This document shows positions 43,221 through 54,425 of a stretch of 64,000 bases of DNA, piece after piece. Every line of letters starts with the position of its first letter. Positions within the stretch are counted from its first letter, which is position 1. The stretch lies in contig NC_044568.1 in assembly GCF_007565055.1 (NCBI RefSeq), positions 45,030,156-45,094,155 on the forward strand, read 5' to 3'. Under the pieces are notes generated by a model that did no database searches, was not told the DNA's origin, and saw nothing but the letters and a program-made list of their open reading frames with translations. The stretch comes from Rhinopithecus roxellana (Eukaryota > Chordata > Mammalia > Primates > Cercopithecidae). Both the position numbers and the translations under genes were made by a program.

Positions 43221-44668
43221 AGTCAAGCTTCCATCTGAATGACCTTCATTTTTCTCTGTTAAACCATCTAGTCGCCAGTCTGATCTCTTGTTCCAGGGAA
43301 AACTTCTGCCTGCAGTCCCCAGCAGTCTTTGGTAGAACTGCTTTGCATCTGCTCTGACATCTCACAGGAGGTGCTCCAAGTTGGAAGTGCCCTGCATGGC
43401 TGGGTCCAAGTCACACTGTTCTGAGTGTCCCTAAACCCAGAACCAAGGACAAATGCTGGAGCTTTATAAGAGACAAGCTGTATTTCACTCTCACCCATTT
43501 CACACAGAAGGAAACGGAGGCTCCTTTGCTTCTCTGCCTACTTGCATTTTCTCACTGCACAGCTCACTGGCCAGAAGTCAGAATGATTAACAGGCAAGAG
43601 CAAGGGTGTCAGGGAAAAGAGCATTAGATGATCCATAATTTCATCTTTTCTATCCACAGTCACTTTTCCAAAATCCTCCAGAGAATCCTAAACTTTCTAA
43701 ATTATCCTATTATTCGAATAGCGTCTGTTGAAAACTTATGTGCTCCATCAGGCTGTAAGATTACAAAGAACTGAGATATAGAACGTATGTTGGAACACCT
43801 TGGGAGTTTGTGATTGACCCTGGTTGCCATTCTAAGGGCTATTTCTCTTCGCTCTTCTAAACTGCCTGAACCTGCCATTGACTGCAGAAACTCAAAACAC
43901 AAACACTTCTCAAACTCTCTTGCAGCTAGGATCTGGCCACACGATTCCACTGTGGCCAATGGAATATAAGGGAAATCAGCTAGTGAACATCAGGGAACAT
44001 TTTTCTTCCTGATAAAAAAAGAGAGGTGCACTAGAAGAGCTTCATTCACTGACCTGCCCTTGCCCCTTCCTGCTTTAGAACAAGTTTGAATGAAGATCAG
44101 GAGGTTGGGAAGAGACATTAACATACTGCAGATGGTGCCACAGAAATATGGAAAGACCTTGTGTCTCCAATTTCATTGTCGAGCTATTGAACCACTTCTG
44201 AAGTCACTGAGACGTGGATGCTATGGTTCTACCATCCCCAGTCTCCCTTCCCCCTTTCAATCAGAGCCCTAATTTTGTTTCAGGTACTCCTTGGATATAC
44301 CCCATCCCCAGCTGAGCTCATCTCAGACTCTATGGATGGACCTGTTGCTCTAAGGTAATCTCACCCCTTGCCAGTGACTGCAATGTCAAGGAATGGGCGT
44401 GTGACCTACCTCTTGCCAACAGAAGAATAATGGGCAGCTTTCAGTCAAGTTGTCTGTCTCTCAAGACAGCCTCACTGGAAGCAATGCTCTCTATTCCTGG
44501 TCTGGATGCTTTCATGGCTAATTGATAGTTGAAACAGCTACAGATATCTTCCTACAGCTTGAGGAGGCAGCCAGCCTCAAGGATTATCCAGAGAAGAGAA
44601 GAAAAAATCTGTGTCTTTGACGACTTGCTTGAGTCGTTAGTCAACAAATCCTAAAACCCACCCTACTT
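43221..44668. other. Unassigned stretch between the duplicated blocks
   Basis: 43885-43965 resembles 41640-41720. 44370-44480 has similar LTR-like wording. No coding signal is recognised. Confidence 0.3.
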
Positions 44669-45343
44669 AGAAGTTTATTATATAGGGCAATAAATTTCTG
44701 TAATTTTTTTTTTTTTTTTTGAGATGGGGTCTCACTCTGTCGCCCAAGCTGGAGTGCAGTGGCATGATCTTGGCTGACTCCAATCTCCACCTCCCAGGTT
44801 CAAGCTATTCTCCTGCCTCAGCCTCCCGAGTAGCTGGACTATGGGCACCTGCCACCACGCCCAGCTGATTTTTGCATTTTTAGTAGAGACTGGGTTTCAC
44901 CATATTGGCCAGGATGGTCTCAAACTCCTGGCCTTGTGATCCACCCACCTCGGCCTCCCAAAGTGCTGGGATTACAGGCATGAGCCACTGTGCCCAGCCA
45001 AATGTCTGTACTTTTAAAGCCAGTTCGAGTCGATATTTCCATTGCCTATTAACAAAAGTATCTTATCTGATATAGATGGTCTCTAACATGGTTGGTGCTT
45101 CCTCAGTATCCAAGCTCTGGGTCAGGTTCAGAATTCTGTGAATCACAGAATCATAGAGCGATAGAAGTCACAGAGCCAATCTTGTTCCCATTACAGGAAG
45201 GCTAAGATGCAGGCCCAGAGATGGGAAGCAATTTGTCCCAGGACACACAGCTAATACGGTGCAAAGTCATAAGGTACATCCATATTTTGCTTGACTCTTA
45301 AAAACTTTCTTTCCTTGAACCCCACTGTCAGCACCTGGGAATA
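44669..45343 (+). repeat. Local duplication, copy B (with Alu)
   Basis: This corresponds to 42862-43220 once the Alu at 44701-44998 is removed. It ends 'ctttccttgaaccccactgtcagcacctggga', aligned piecewise to copy A. The embedded MIR is at 45185-45265. Confidence 0.8.
44701..44998 (-). mobile_element. Alu SINE in duplication copy B
   Basis: A complete Alu in complement. Flanks 'aaatttctgta' and 'aaatgtctgta' are its target duplication. It is absent from copy A, so it postdates the duplication. Confidence 0.95.
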
Positions 45344-45891
45344 AAAAAACAAAAAACTGATGATATATGAGAAGACAGAAAAAGGAATGAAAACCAAGAA
45401 GCAAAACTTCTCTGCAGATTCTTCAGGAGATCTGGTAACTCCCAGGAGCCCTACAGCTTTCACCCAGCCTCTAGCTCTCCAAGGCTCAGATCTGTTTAGT
45501 GTTTTCCACACCATGATATATGTGGCACTAACGGCCAGAGCAGGGCCTGATAAACTCTGTTCTGGGACTGATGGCCCTCAGGACACATTGTAGATCAAGG
45601 TGATGAGAGGGCACTGATGAAATGCCACACTGTGCCCAGCCCAAGCTTTTGCTTAAATGCACCCTTCACAGCACTGAGCAACAAGGCAGTGACTCTCAGA
45701 CACAGAGACAGAACTGGCATCAAACAACTTTAGGAACCTCAGCTTCAGGCAGGCCCAGGAGATGTCAATGCGTCTGAAATGGGCTGCCTTTTCTTCCTTT
45801 CACCAAGCTGGAGGCTGAGGACTTCTAACACATGCTGGGGCTGACCTTGAATCCAAGCCCACTCACTTCCAAAGGAGTAGGCAATCTTATA
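45344..45891. other. Unassigned stretch
   Basis: No repeat or coding pattern is recognised. Confidence 0.3.
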
Positions 45892-46221
45892 CAGATTGAG
45901 CATCCCTTATCCAAAAATCTGAACTTCTAAATGCTCCAAAATCTGAAATATTCTGAGCGCCAACATGAGATAGTGACTCCTTTCTTTTGATTCAATGTAA
46001 ACAAACTTTATTTCATGCACAAATTATTTAAAATATTGTATATATGTGTGTAAGGTGTATAGGAAACATAAATGAATTTTGTGTTCAGACTTGAGTCTCC
46101 TCTCCAAGATATCTCACATGTATGCAAATATTCCAAAATCTGAAAAAACAAGCAAACAAAAAAACACCAAATCTGAGACCCTCCCGGTTCCAAGCATTTT
46201 GGATAAAGTATGTGCAACCTA
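45892..46221. mobile_element. Tigger-family MITE (MER44/Tigger7-like)
   Basis: The left terminus is 'cagattgagcatcccttatc' and the right end is a diverged complement ('ttttggataaagtatgtgca'). TA precedes the left end at 45890-45891. Interior phrases such as 'caacatgagatagtgactcc' and 'acttgagtctcctctccaag' fit this group. No transposase. Confidence 0.75.
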
Positions 46222-46299
46222 TTAGGGTGGCTCAAAAGTAATTGCGATTTTGCCATTACTTTCAATGGCAAAGCCATAATAACTTTTGCACCAACCTAA
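46222..46299. mobile_element. MADE1 mariner MITE
   Basis: A 78-bp near-perfect palindrome, 'ttagggtggctcaaaagtaa' to 'ttttgcaccaacctaa', with TA at 46220-46221 and 46300-46301. Such hairpins are the source of the primate mir-548 family. Confidence 0.93.
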
Positions 46300-46301
46300 T
46301 A

Positions 46302-47309
46302 GAATAGATTATACCATGGTAGAGACTCCTAGTGCTCATCTGTATTTGGGTCTGTTCTTTTGAGTACGTGGAAGGGTTACATTTTTTCACACACACACCC
46401 TTTGAAGATGGGATCATACAATTAGTTCTAGCCCATTGGCAGTGAGCAGAATGGATCATATTTATTCTGAATCAATGCAGTTCATTGCCAGTGAGACATC
46501 ATCCAGTATCTCTTCCTCTGCCTTGGCAATCATGGACACATGTGCAACCGAAGTGCTACAAGATGGAAAGCACCTGGAGTTCTAAATTGCATAGTGATGG
46601 GAAAGAGAGCTGCCCAAGAGAGTGGTTTCAATCTGCAGTAAAGAACAGACTTTTGTTGTGTTAAGTCACAAGATTTCAGTGTTGTTTGTTATTGAAGCAT
46701 AACCTAGCCTAACTGACACAGTAGTCTAATCAATACCAAAAATAGCTACCATCATTCTATAAGCACTGTTTCAGGAACTATATTCAAAGTTATATGGACT
46801 TTAAGTCATTTACATTCCACACTAACCCTATGAGAGAAGATTTGGGATTTTCTCAGGGACAAATACATAAGACATAGCAGCTGCAAATAAATTCTCATAT
46901 GTAGGCTGATTTAACTCCAAAATCTCATATGTTCTATTGTTAAACATCAAAATAATAACCCAGAGGGAGAAAAACTTATAATTTAAAAATCAGATGGAAA
47001 AATCTGTATATAAGATGACCCCAATTATTTTTACATATGCAGAGAGAGAACAGAAGTGGACCATGCTATATAATATATACAGTTGATATCTTTCATGGTT
47101 TTATGGAAGATTTTTATTTTATTTTTATATGGATCTATCATCTTTTAGGTCTTCCACAATGAGTAAACGTTATTAAGTCTTCTACAAGAACCACACATTA
47201 TTCAATTATCAGAAAACTGCATCTTTAGACATAAGATAGTATCCAAAACAGAATGCGAATTTCTGATATCTGAAACTTCCACCACTCAAGGAAACTTGGG
47301 GAGTGATGG
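46302..47309. other. Mostly unassigned; possible MLT-type LTR end at 46600-46725
   Basis: 'cttttgttgtgttaagtcac', 'gttgtttgttattgaagcat' and 'aacctagcctaactgacaca' resemble the 3' end of an old MLT1-type LTR in sense. The rest is AT-rich and unassigned. Confidence 0.35.
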
Positions 47310-47475
47310 AAAACAAATGTTCATTAAGCCCCTACTATGTCCCTGTCCATAAGGATTCTGAGAGGTTAAGTGACTGGCCTAAGGTCATACAGCTATGACA
47401 AATCAGAACAAGGTTTTTGGACCCCAAACTCACGTTCTTTCCATTACATGGTGCTTGATTTGATTAACCCCACTG
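47310..47475 (-). repeat. MIR SINE
   Basis: 'gcccctactatgtccctg', 'gagaggttaagtgactggcc' and 'aaggtcatacagctatgac' are the MIR core in complement. Confidence 0.75.
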
Positions 47476-47726
47476 GGTAGTAATTTACAGGTGGCCTTAA
47501 TCCTATACTTCTTCATAACTACCAATGTATGAAGGCCTGAATTTTACACCAAACCATAGTCAATACCTCTCCATGAGATGAACCACAAAAAAAAAAAAAA
47601 AATGGAAATGAGAGTCAAGGTGTTAACATGTCACTTATGTGCATTTCTAATCTTATTCCCCAGAGAATAACTCCCGGAGGTGCGCATGACAATAGTTTAT
47701 TGTATATTTCAAAATAGCTATGTATT
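47476..47726. other. Unassigned stretch with A-run
   Basis: An A-run of about 17 lies at 47587-47603. There is no other recognisable feature. Confidence 0.3.
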
Positions 47727-48170
47727 AAGATTCTCTTAGAGGGACAGAACTAATAGGGTATGTATACATATATATAAAGAGGAGTTTATTAAGTGTTAAC
47801 TTACAAGATCACAAGGTCCCACAATAGGCTGCCTGCAAGCTGAGGAGCAAGGATGGCCAGTCCAAGTCCCAAAACTGAAGAACTTGCCGGCCGATGTTCA
47901 AGGGCAGGAAGCATCCAGCACGGGAGAAAGATGTAGACTGGGAGGCTAGGCTCATCTCGCCTTTTCGTTTTTCTGCCTGCTTTATATTTGCTGGCAGCTG
48001 ATTAGATGGTGTCCACCCAGATTAAGGGTGGGTCTGCCTTCCCCAGCCCACTGACTCAAATGTTAGTCTCCTTTGGCAACTCCCTCACAGACACGCCCAG
48101 GATCAGTATTGCATCCTTCAATCCAGTCAAGTTGACACTCACTATTAACCATCACAAGCTAGAAGGAAAG
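47727..48170 (-). mobile_element. ERVL-type solo LTR (MLT2-like)
   Basis: 'attctcttagagggacagaa', 'aggagtttattaagtg' (polyadenylation signal in complement), 'gtgtccacccagattaaggg', 'ctccctcacagacacgccca' and the end 'gtcaagttgacactcactat' match a common ERVL LTR in complement. The subfamily is from memory. Confidence 0.65.
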
Positions 48171-48349
48171 ATTTGGAATGTTCCTAACACAAAGAAATGA
48201 TAAACGTTTGAGGTAGTGAATCTCCTAATTACCCTGATTTGATCATTACACATTGTATACTGGTATCAAAATATCACGTGCACCCCACATTAAATATCAC
48301 CGCATGATACATAATAGCTATTATGGATCAATAAAAAATTTAAATAAAA

Positions 48350-48617
48350 TCCCAGCACTTTGGGAGGCCGAGACGGGCGGATCACAAGGTCAGGAGATCG
48401 AGACCATCCTGGCTAACATGGTGAAACCCCATCTCTACTAAAAAATACAAAAAAAACTAGCCAGGCGAGGTGGCAGGCGCCTGTAGTCCCAGCTACTCGG
48501 GAGGCTGAGGCAGGAGAATGGCATAAACCTGGGAGGCGGAGCTTGCAGTGAGCTGAGATCCGGCCACTGCACTCCAGCCTGGGCGACAGAGCGAGACTCC
48601 GTCTCAAAAAAAAAAAA
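48350..48617 (+). mobile_element. 5'-truncated young Alu, AluYRa-like
   Basis: It lacks the first 35 or so bases and is otherwise close to a young AluY. The right arm reads 'gagatccggccactgcactc' instead of the usual 'gagatcgcgccac', and 'cataaacctgggaggcggag' precedes it. I associate this combination with Old World monkey AluYRa. Flanks 'aatttaaataaaa' and 'aaattaaataaaa' are a near-identical target duplication. Confidence 0.85.
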
Positions 48618-48839
48618 TTAAATAAAAATAAAAGTTTTTTAATCAATAAAATCAATTTTTATTTTATTTTTAAAAATCAATAAAACATTTAAAGGAGGTA
48701 ATTTATGGAGAAATTACCTCCTTCATGTCCCAATCTGACCTCTAGCCAGAAACATGAGACCAGTCCAATATGAGAAGAGGAGGAAAAAAAAAACTAAGTG
48801 TCCGGATCATCCCTGAATAACCAAAGCTGTATGCCAGAC

Positions 48840-49260
48840 ACTGTTTCAAACTTTTTACCATGACAATTGTCAAATATACATAAAGGAAGAAAATATATAT
48901 AACAGACCCCCACATATCCATCACCCAGCTTCAATAACCATCAACATTTTACTGTAAGCTGTTTTATCTATATCCTGTTTTTGGTTGAATTATCTTAAAG
49001 TAAATCCCAGAGATCTAGCCATTGCACCCAATATTTTAGTAAGATCTTATAAAAAATGATATTTTTTAACTATGATGCTATTTTCACACCTCATAAAATT
49101 ATAATTTCATCTAATAACCAGTGCATATTCAAATTACCCAGCTGTCTAAAAACATATATATTTTAGAGTTTGCTTTCCCAAATAAGAACTCATACATGGT
49201 TCATTCGCTGTGTTTGGCTGTTGAGTCTCTCAAGTTTACTGTAAAGCGAGGACGATATAA
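48840..49260 (-). mobile_element. Old L1M 3'UTR fragment
   Basis: 'tatccatcacccagcttcaa', 'taaagtaaatcccagagatc' and 'attcaaattacccagctgtc' are standard antisense L1M 3'UTR phrases in order. Confidence 0.7.
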
Positions 49261-49320
49261 CTTGTCATTTAAACTTGAATGCTTTCAAGAGTGAAAATGA
49301 GTACTATTAATAATATATCA

Positions 49321-49637
49321 GGGCCGGGGGCAGTAGCTCACGCCTGTAATCCCAGCCCTTTGGGAGACCGAGGCAGGTGGATCATTTGAGGTCGGGAGTT
49401 TGAGACCATCCTGGCCAACATAGTGAAATGCCATCTCTACTGAAAATACAAAAATTAGCTGGACATGGTGGTGGGCACCTGTAATCCCAACTACTCAGGA
49501 GGCTGAGGCAGGAGAATCGCTTGAGCCTGGGATGCAGAGGTTACAGTGAGCCAAGATCACGCCACTGTACTCCAGCCTGGGTGACAGAGTGAGACTCTGT
49601 CTCAAAATAAATAAATAAACAAACAAATATATTAAAA
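49321..49637 (+). mobile_element. Alu SINE with 14-bp target duplication
   Basis: A full Alu with an (AAAT/AAAC) tail. 'tattaataatatat' occurs at 49305-49318 and 49638-49651. Confidence 0.93.
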
Positions 49638-49730
49638 TATTAATAATATATATTAGGACAAAAGGTATAAACCAGGATTGCCCAGGAAAAACCATATGGT
49701 GACCCCACCTTTAAACTCTCTCCCACCTTC

Positions 49731-50038
49731 TTTTTTTTTTTTTTTTTTTTTTTTTGAGATGGAATCTCGCTCTGTCACCCAGGCTGCAGTGTGCAGTGGC
49801 ACGATCTCGGCTCACTTGCAACCTCCGCCTCCTAGGTTCCGGCGATTCTCCTGTCTCAGCCTTCCAAATAGCTTGGATTAAAGGCACACGCCACCACACT
49901 CGGCTAATGTTTGTATTTTTAGTAGAGACCGAGTTTCACCACATTGGTCAGTCTGGTCTCAAATTCCTGACCTCAGGTGATCCATCTGCCTTGGCCTCCC
50001 AAAATGCTGGGATTACAGGGTGAGCCAACGCGCCTGGC
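49731..50038 (-). mobile_element. Alu SINE
   Basis: A complete Alu in complement. 'ctctcccaccttcttt' and 'ctctcccacattcttt' flank it as a target duplication. Confidence 0.93.
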
Positions 50039-50237
50039 CTCTCCCACATTCTTTATACCTTAATAAAAAGCTGCTCTAGCTCTTCTGCGGAAAGATCTTA
50101 TTTCTGTTTTGGTTCATTGCTTCCTTGTGAAGTTGTTTCATATGTTCCTCTCTCCCGCATTCTTCTTGTAGATAAGAAGTCTGCAACTAGAAGGTTTGAG
50201 TAGATTTAATATGTGCATGATTTTCAAATGTACCTGC

Positions 50238-50606
50238 TGTATTAGTTTCCCATTGATGCTGAAACAAATCACCACAAACTTTGTGGCTGAGAATACAAAT
50301 CCTTACTCTAACGGTTCTGGATGTCAGAAGTCTGAAATGGGTGTCACAGGGCTAAAATAAATATGCCATCAGGGTTTCATTCCTTTCTGGAGGCTCTGAG
50401 GGACACTCTGCTGTCTTGCCTTTTCTGGCTTCCAGAGTCTATTACATCACTTGGTTCATAAACCTCTTCCTTCATCTTTAAAAGCAGCAATGGCAGATTG
50501 AGTGTCTTGATGCCATCTCACTTGTTCTCATTCTCTGTCTCCTCTGCCATTTAAGATCCCTTGTGATGACACCAGGTCCACCAGGATGATTTAGAATCAT
50601 CTCCAT

Positions 50607-50641
<35 letters not shown>

Positions 50642-51070
50642 CTTATTTATTTTTGAGACAAGAGTCTTGTTCTTGTCCTCCAGGCTGGAGTGCAGTGGTG
50701 TGATCTCGGCTCACTGCAACTTCCGCCTCCTGGGTTCAAGTGATTCTCCTGCCTCAGTCTCCAGAGTAGCTTGGATTACAGGTGTGCACCACCATGCCTG
50801 GCTAATTTTTGTATTTTGAGTCGAGACAGGGTTTCACCATGTTGGTCAGGCTGGTCTCGAACTCCTGATCTCAAATGGTATACCCGCCTCAGCCTCCAAA
50901 AGTGCTGGGATTACAGGCGTGAGCCACCATGCCTGGCCTCATCTCCTTAGTTTAAAGTCATCTGTTTAGCAATAGAAGTTCCAACTGGAATCCTAGTGCC
51001 CTCTTCCATGCAAGCTAACATAGCCACAGTTTTGGGGATTAGGACATGGCCATCATTCTGCCTACGAGTA
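50238..51070 (-). mobile_element. MLT1-type MaLR solo LTR split by Alu
   Basis: It begins 'tgtattagtttcccattgat', has 'acggttctggatgtcagaag', and ends 'ttttggggattaggacatgg ... cattctgcc'. It is in complement orientation. The Alu at 50605-50938 interrupts it. Confidence 0.75.
50605..50938 (-). mobile_element. Alu SINE with (TTTA)n tail
   Basis: The tail is a (TTTA) array at 50605-50652, grown from the A-tail. A complete Alu body follows. 'tcatctcc' flanks it at 50597-50604 and 50939-50946. Confidence 0.95.
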
Positions 51071-51259
51071 CGTGTGGCTGACTTGCATCCTGAAATCAGT
51101 TGAGCCTTCCTTCCTGTTTGGTAGAAGTGAGAAGTGGGTAATAATTACACTGGCCACAAGAAAAAGCCATGGGTCTCAGCCTTCTCATACCCTCTTCCCA
51201 CTCTCTCCTTCTCTGGCCATGTCCTGAGTGACCCTCAGCCTTCCCCTGGGCACCATCAA

Positions 51260-51470
51260 AGGGAGACAGCAGAGTGTCAGCACAGTTAAGGGCACACACT
51301 TTGCATTCACATTTGCTGGCATTTAGCCTCGCCGGCCCTTGACGTCCTTATGAGTGAAGTGAAGAGAATAACCAATTCAGGACAGTTCAGATGACACATG
51401 ACACTGCTTAAAACAGTGTCTGGCACCTCGAACATCCTCAGTCACTGATAGCAGTTATTAACAAATGATA
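51260..51470 (+). repeat. MIR SINE
   Basis: 'agtgtcagcacagttaaggg' (head), 'ttgctggcatttagcctc' (core) and 'acagtgtctggcacctcgaa', ending 'agcagttattaac', follow MIR order. Confidence 0.6.
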
Positions 51471-52265
51471 ACAGTGTTTCTCACCCGCCCGCTGCTCTGG
51501 TCTCACCTTGCACCTGCTGCCCTTGCTGTATTTGGAGCCTGACTTTGTTGTTACCATAAGGTTCGGCTTCCCCTGGCCCCTTACAGCTGTTAGAGTGGAA
51601 TTTGTTGTTTTAGTAGCTGATGGTGTTGGTCTCATCCTTCCCATCTCAGTAAAAGCAGTTCTGACTAAGGCAAGAGAGAGTCCTTCCCCCAGTATATGTA
51701 ACTCCTTAATCAGAGTTCTTAAAAAGATCAGGTGTTTCTCTCTATAAGCCTCCAGATCCACAGAGTGGAATTCAGAGTATGAACCCAAACCAAAGCCTCC
51801 CGCTGCAGAGAACTTAAGCATACAAGGGACCCAGGGGTCAGTACTGGGACAGTGACCCTGTTGGGGGGGGGTGTGGTGCTGTCAGGAAGGGAGATTCAGG
51901 GCTGTCTTTGCAGTCCAGGGGCCCTCAGTAGGTCACCCTCTCTGGGCCCCATGATCTGGCTAACTTCTAGCCCCTTAACCAACCAGGAAGTATAACAATC
52001 CCATTCTTTCAGTTTCACCAAACAACACAGAGCAGGAAGAATGTAGAACAGGAGGCCATTGTCTTCAATGTTCCGAGACAGAGAAAGGGTCTGGGTTTGG
52101 ATAGAGAGATCTGAATGGGATGGTAAAATATCAGAGCCGTGTGCAATTGTTTTCTTACCTCAAGTTGTCCTGAAGGCTCAAGACCTTTGAGCCAGAGTTG
52201 AAAGCCCTGCATCAAGTTCCATAAACTTCAGGAAGAAGTTTAGAAGACAAGAAGGTGAAAATATC
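51471..52265. other. Unassigned non-repetitive stretch
   Basis: A 127-codon frame is open on the minus strand (51821-51438), overlapping a 79-codon frame on the plus strand. Neither has a recognisable domain. A G-run lies near 51862-51871. No function is proposed. Confidence 0.3.
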
Positions 52266-52269
52266 AATG

Positions 52270-52345
52270 TAGTCATAGACACATACACACACACATATAT
52301 GTGTATACAGACAAACACACACTCACACACATACACATATATTCA
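52270..52345. repeat. Imperfect (CA)n/(TA)n microsatellite
   Basis: Mixed CA, TG and TA dinucleotides form a small alternating purine-pyrimidine tract. Confidence 0.9.
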
Positions 52346-52399
52346 ATGCAGAACTGGGAGATGCATCTAGGATTAGATTAAGAAGCAACTTCTAATAGG

Positions 52400-52560
52400 G
52401 CACAGATTTTTTTTCAACATATACTAAGCACCTTGCTGGTTATTTCATTTACATGATCTCATGTAAACCCTCAGTGGTGTTGAAAGTGGGTGTTCATCTT
52501 CCCGTTTCACAGATGGGGCAACTGACAGGCAGTGTAGTGCCAGGAGGTTGGTCAAGGACG
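52400..52560 (-). repeat. MIR SINE
   Basis: 'atttacatgatctcatgtaa' and 'cccgtttcacagatggggca' are the MIR core in complement. Confidence 0.65.
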
Positions 52561-52659
52561 CACCGGTGTTGTGCTGACATTGCAAATTACGGACTCGAGA
52601 ACGAAATCACTTACCTCCTGACAAGAAAGTCAATGAGCTTGCTGCTATGACAAAAGAGG

Positions 52660-52860
52660 GCTGAATGTCCTGAGGAAGCTGTTGAATATTTGCATATCTT
52701 TAAATCTTGCTCTAAATGGTACCATTTCTTTTAAATAGACTAAGCAACTATGAATAATTAGCAGTTAATAATTATTATGCCTCATTAACTTAATAAAGGA
52801 TTATGTGTTGATAGAAAATGCAGAGATAATTGGAAAAGAAAGTTAACCCATGCTTCCTCG
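52660..52860. other. AT-rich non-repetitive block with factor-site-like motifs
   Basis: It contains an octamer-type 'atttgcatat' (52688-52697) and an HNF1-like 'gttaataattatta' near 52765-52778, with several TAAT cores. These may be chance in AT-rich DNA. Confidence 0.3.
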
Positions 52861-52929
52861 GCTTCCGAGGGGAAGAGCTGTCCAGTTGGAGGAGTAGCCC
52901 GGAGTCTGGAAGACTGTGTTCCCCTGGGC

Positions 52930-52990
52930 CCAGTTCCCAAGCTGCTAACCTATAACCTGGGGCCAGTTCCCAAGCTGCTAACCTATAACC
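52930..52990 (+). repeat. Perfect 28-bp tandem duplication, period 33
   Basis: The segment from 'ccagttcccaagctgctaac' through 'ctataacc' occurs at 52930-52957 and again, identical, at 52963-52990. Confidence 0.95.
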
Positions 52991-53339
52991 AAGTGGGACC
53001 TAGAGTGCTGGCCTCGAAAGAACACAGTCACTAACCAAACAGAAATCTCAGGAAACAAACCACAGTGAGAAGCAAGGTTAGCAGCAACTTACCAGGCTCG
53101 CACACCTGTGACCCAGAACACAGCGAGCCTGGAAAGGTGGGTAGTGCTGAAATCTCACTCAGAGAGCTACAATGTACGGAACCGCTACTCTGGAAAGATA
53201 AATATAGGTTAGGCAGCCCTTTTGGCTGGGGAGAAGAAGGATGGGATAAAGTATCACCAGAGCACTAATCCAGGGTCACAAGTTCAGGGAGTGCAGATAC
53301 ACCCCCAGCTCTCCATCCTGGGCCTCTGGTGACCTTTCC

Positions 53340-53700
53340 TCTGCGTGATTGCCACGGCCTCCTAAATGCTTTCCCTGACCCCAGTCTTGCCTCCTTTCCA
53401 TCTTAATAGCAGACAGAGTGAGTTTTTCAAAAGAAAAAAATCTGACCCTATAGCTCCCCTGTGTGAAGCCCTTTCATTGGCTTCCTACTGCCCTTGGGAT
53501 GAAGCCCAGAGGGAGGGAGCCTCCACTGCTTAATACCCCAGGATCTGTTCTTCCTTCCTTCTGCTCCCCCAGGGATGCTTCAGTCCACAAATACCCCTGT
53601 GCTCTTCCAGATTAATGTACATGCTTCTTCTTCTTCCTGAAGAAACCTTCTGCCTCCCTGTCCTTCATCAGGCTCCTTCCTCCATGGCTACTGTGTCCCC
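53340..53700 (+). repeat. L2 LINE fragment
   Basis: 'gagtgagtttttcaaaag', 'atctgaccctatagctcccc', 'ccctttcattggcttcctac' and 'gggatgaagcccagag' follow the L2 sense sequence in order. Confidence 0.65.
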
Positions 53701-54185
53701 AGCATGATGTCACGCTGGGTGACATCCTTTAGGTAAGTAAAGGGTAAGTAAAGTCCTTTAGGCCGATATAACCACTGAATTTCTTCTTAAGAGCCGATAC
53801 AGCACCAGTTTAGGTGTCTCTTCTGCAAGACACTCAAATCTGAAGGCCAGCGGATGGCACATTCAGGGTCTCAATGCAGAATGTATTTGGCACTGTATAT
53901 AGAGCATCAAATGTAGAGACTACCCCTGAACAGAAACCCAATAAATGTCAGCAGTAAGAAACCCAGAAAGATTCCCACCACCTCATTGGCCAGCTACATT
54001 TCAGGATTTACCCTACCAATTTCTCCCCTACCTGACTTTCTGACAAGGAGGAGCCCAACTTCTCTTCATTTTATGCCAGGTCAGGAGTTTTAGCAAAGCC
54101 TCTTGGAGTTGCACCACTGAACATGGCGGAAATGGCATGAACCTTTTAGGTGTATAAGCACAGAAGCAGAAGATGGTATCGCAAT
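53701..54185. other. Unassigned stretch
   Basis: A small direct repeat 'gtaagtaaag' lies at about 53733-53753. Nothing else is recognised. Confidence 0.3.
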
Positions 54186-54189
54186 AACG

Positions 54190-54425
54190 AGCATGGACAC
54201 TGAGGTGAGACTCCCGTGTCTAAATTCCACTTCTACCACTTTGCAGCTGGATGGCTTTGGAGGAGTCATATACAGTCGGAGATCCCATTTTCTCATTAGT
54301 GAAATGGGCATATTGGTGACACTGATATGCTATGGATTTGCAACACATGCAAAGTGCTTAGAGTCAGGTGCTTGCTAAACAACACATATGTGTTAGTTCT
54401 TATTGTTAGCATATTAGCGTTTGGC
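54190..54425 (+). repeat. MIR SINE
   Basis: 'agactcccgtgtctaaattc' (head), 'ttgcagctggatggctttgg' (core), 'ctcattagtgaaatgggcat' and 'aaagtgcttagagtcaggtg' are in MIR order. Confidence 0.75.

Noticed and set aside
51438..51821. 127-codon minus-strand frame as a new protein gene
   Set aside because: It has no recognisable domain, promoter or splice context, and overlaps an open frame on the other strand. Length alone is compatible with chance.
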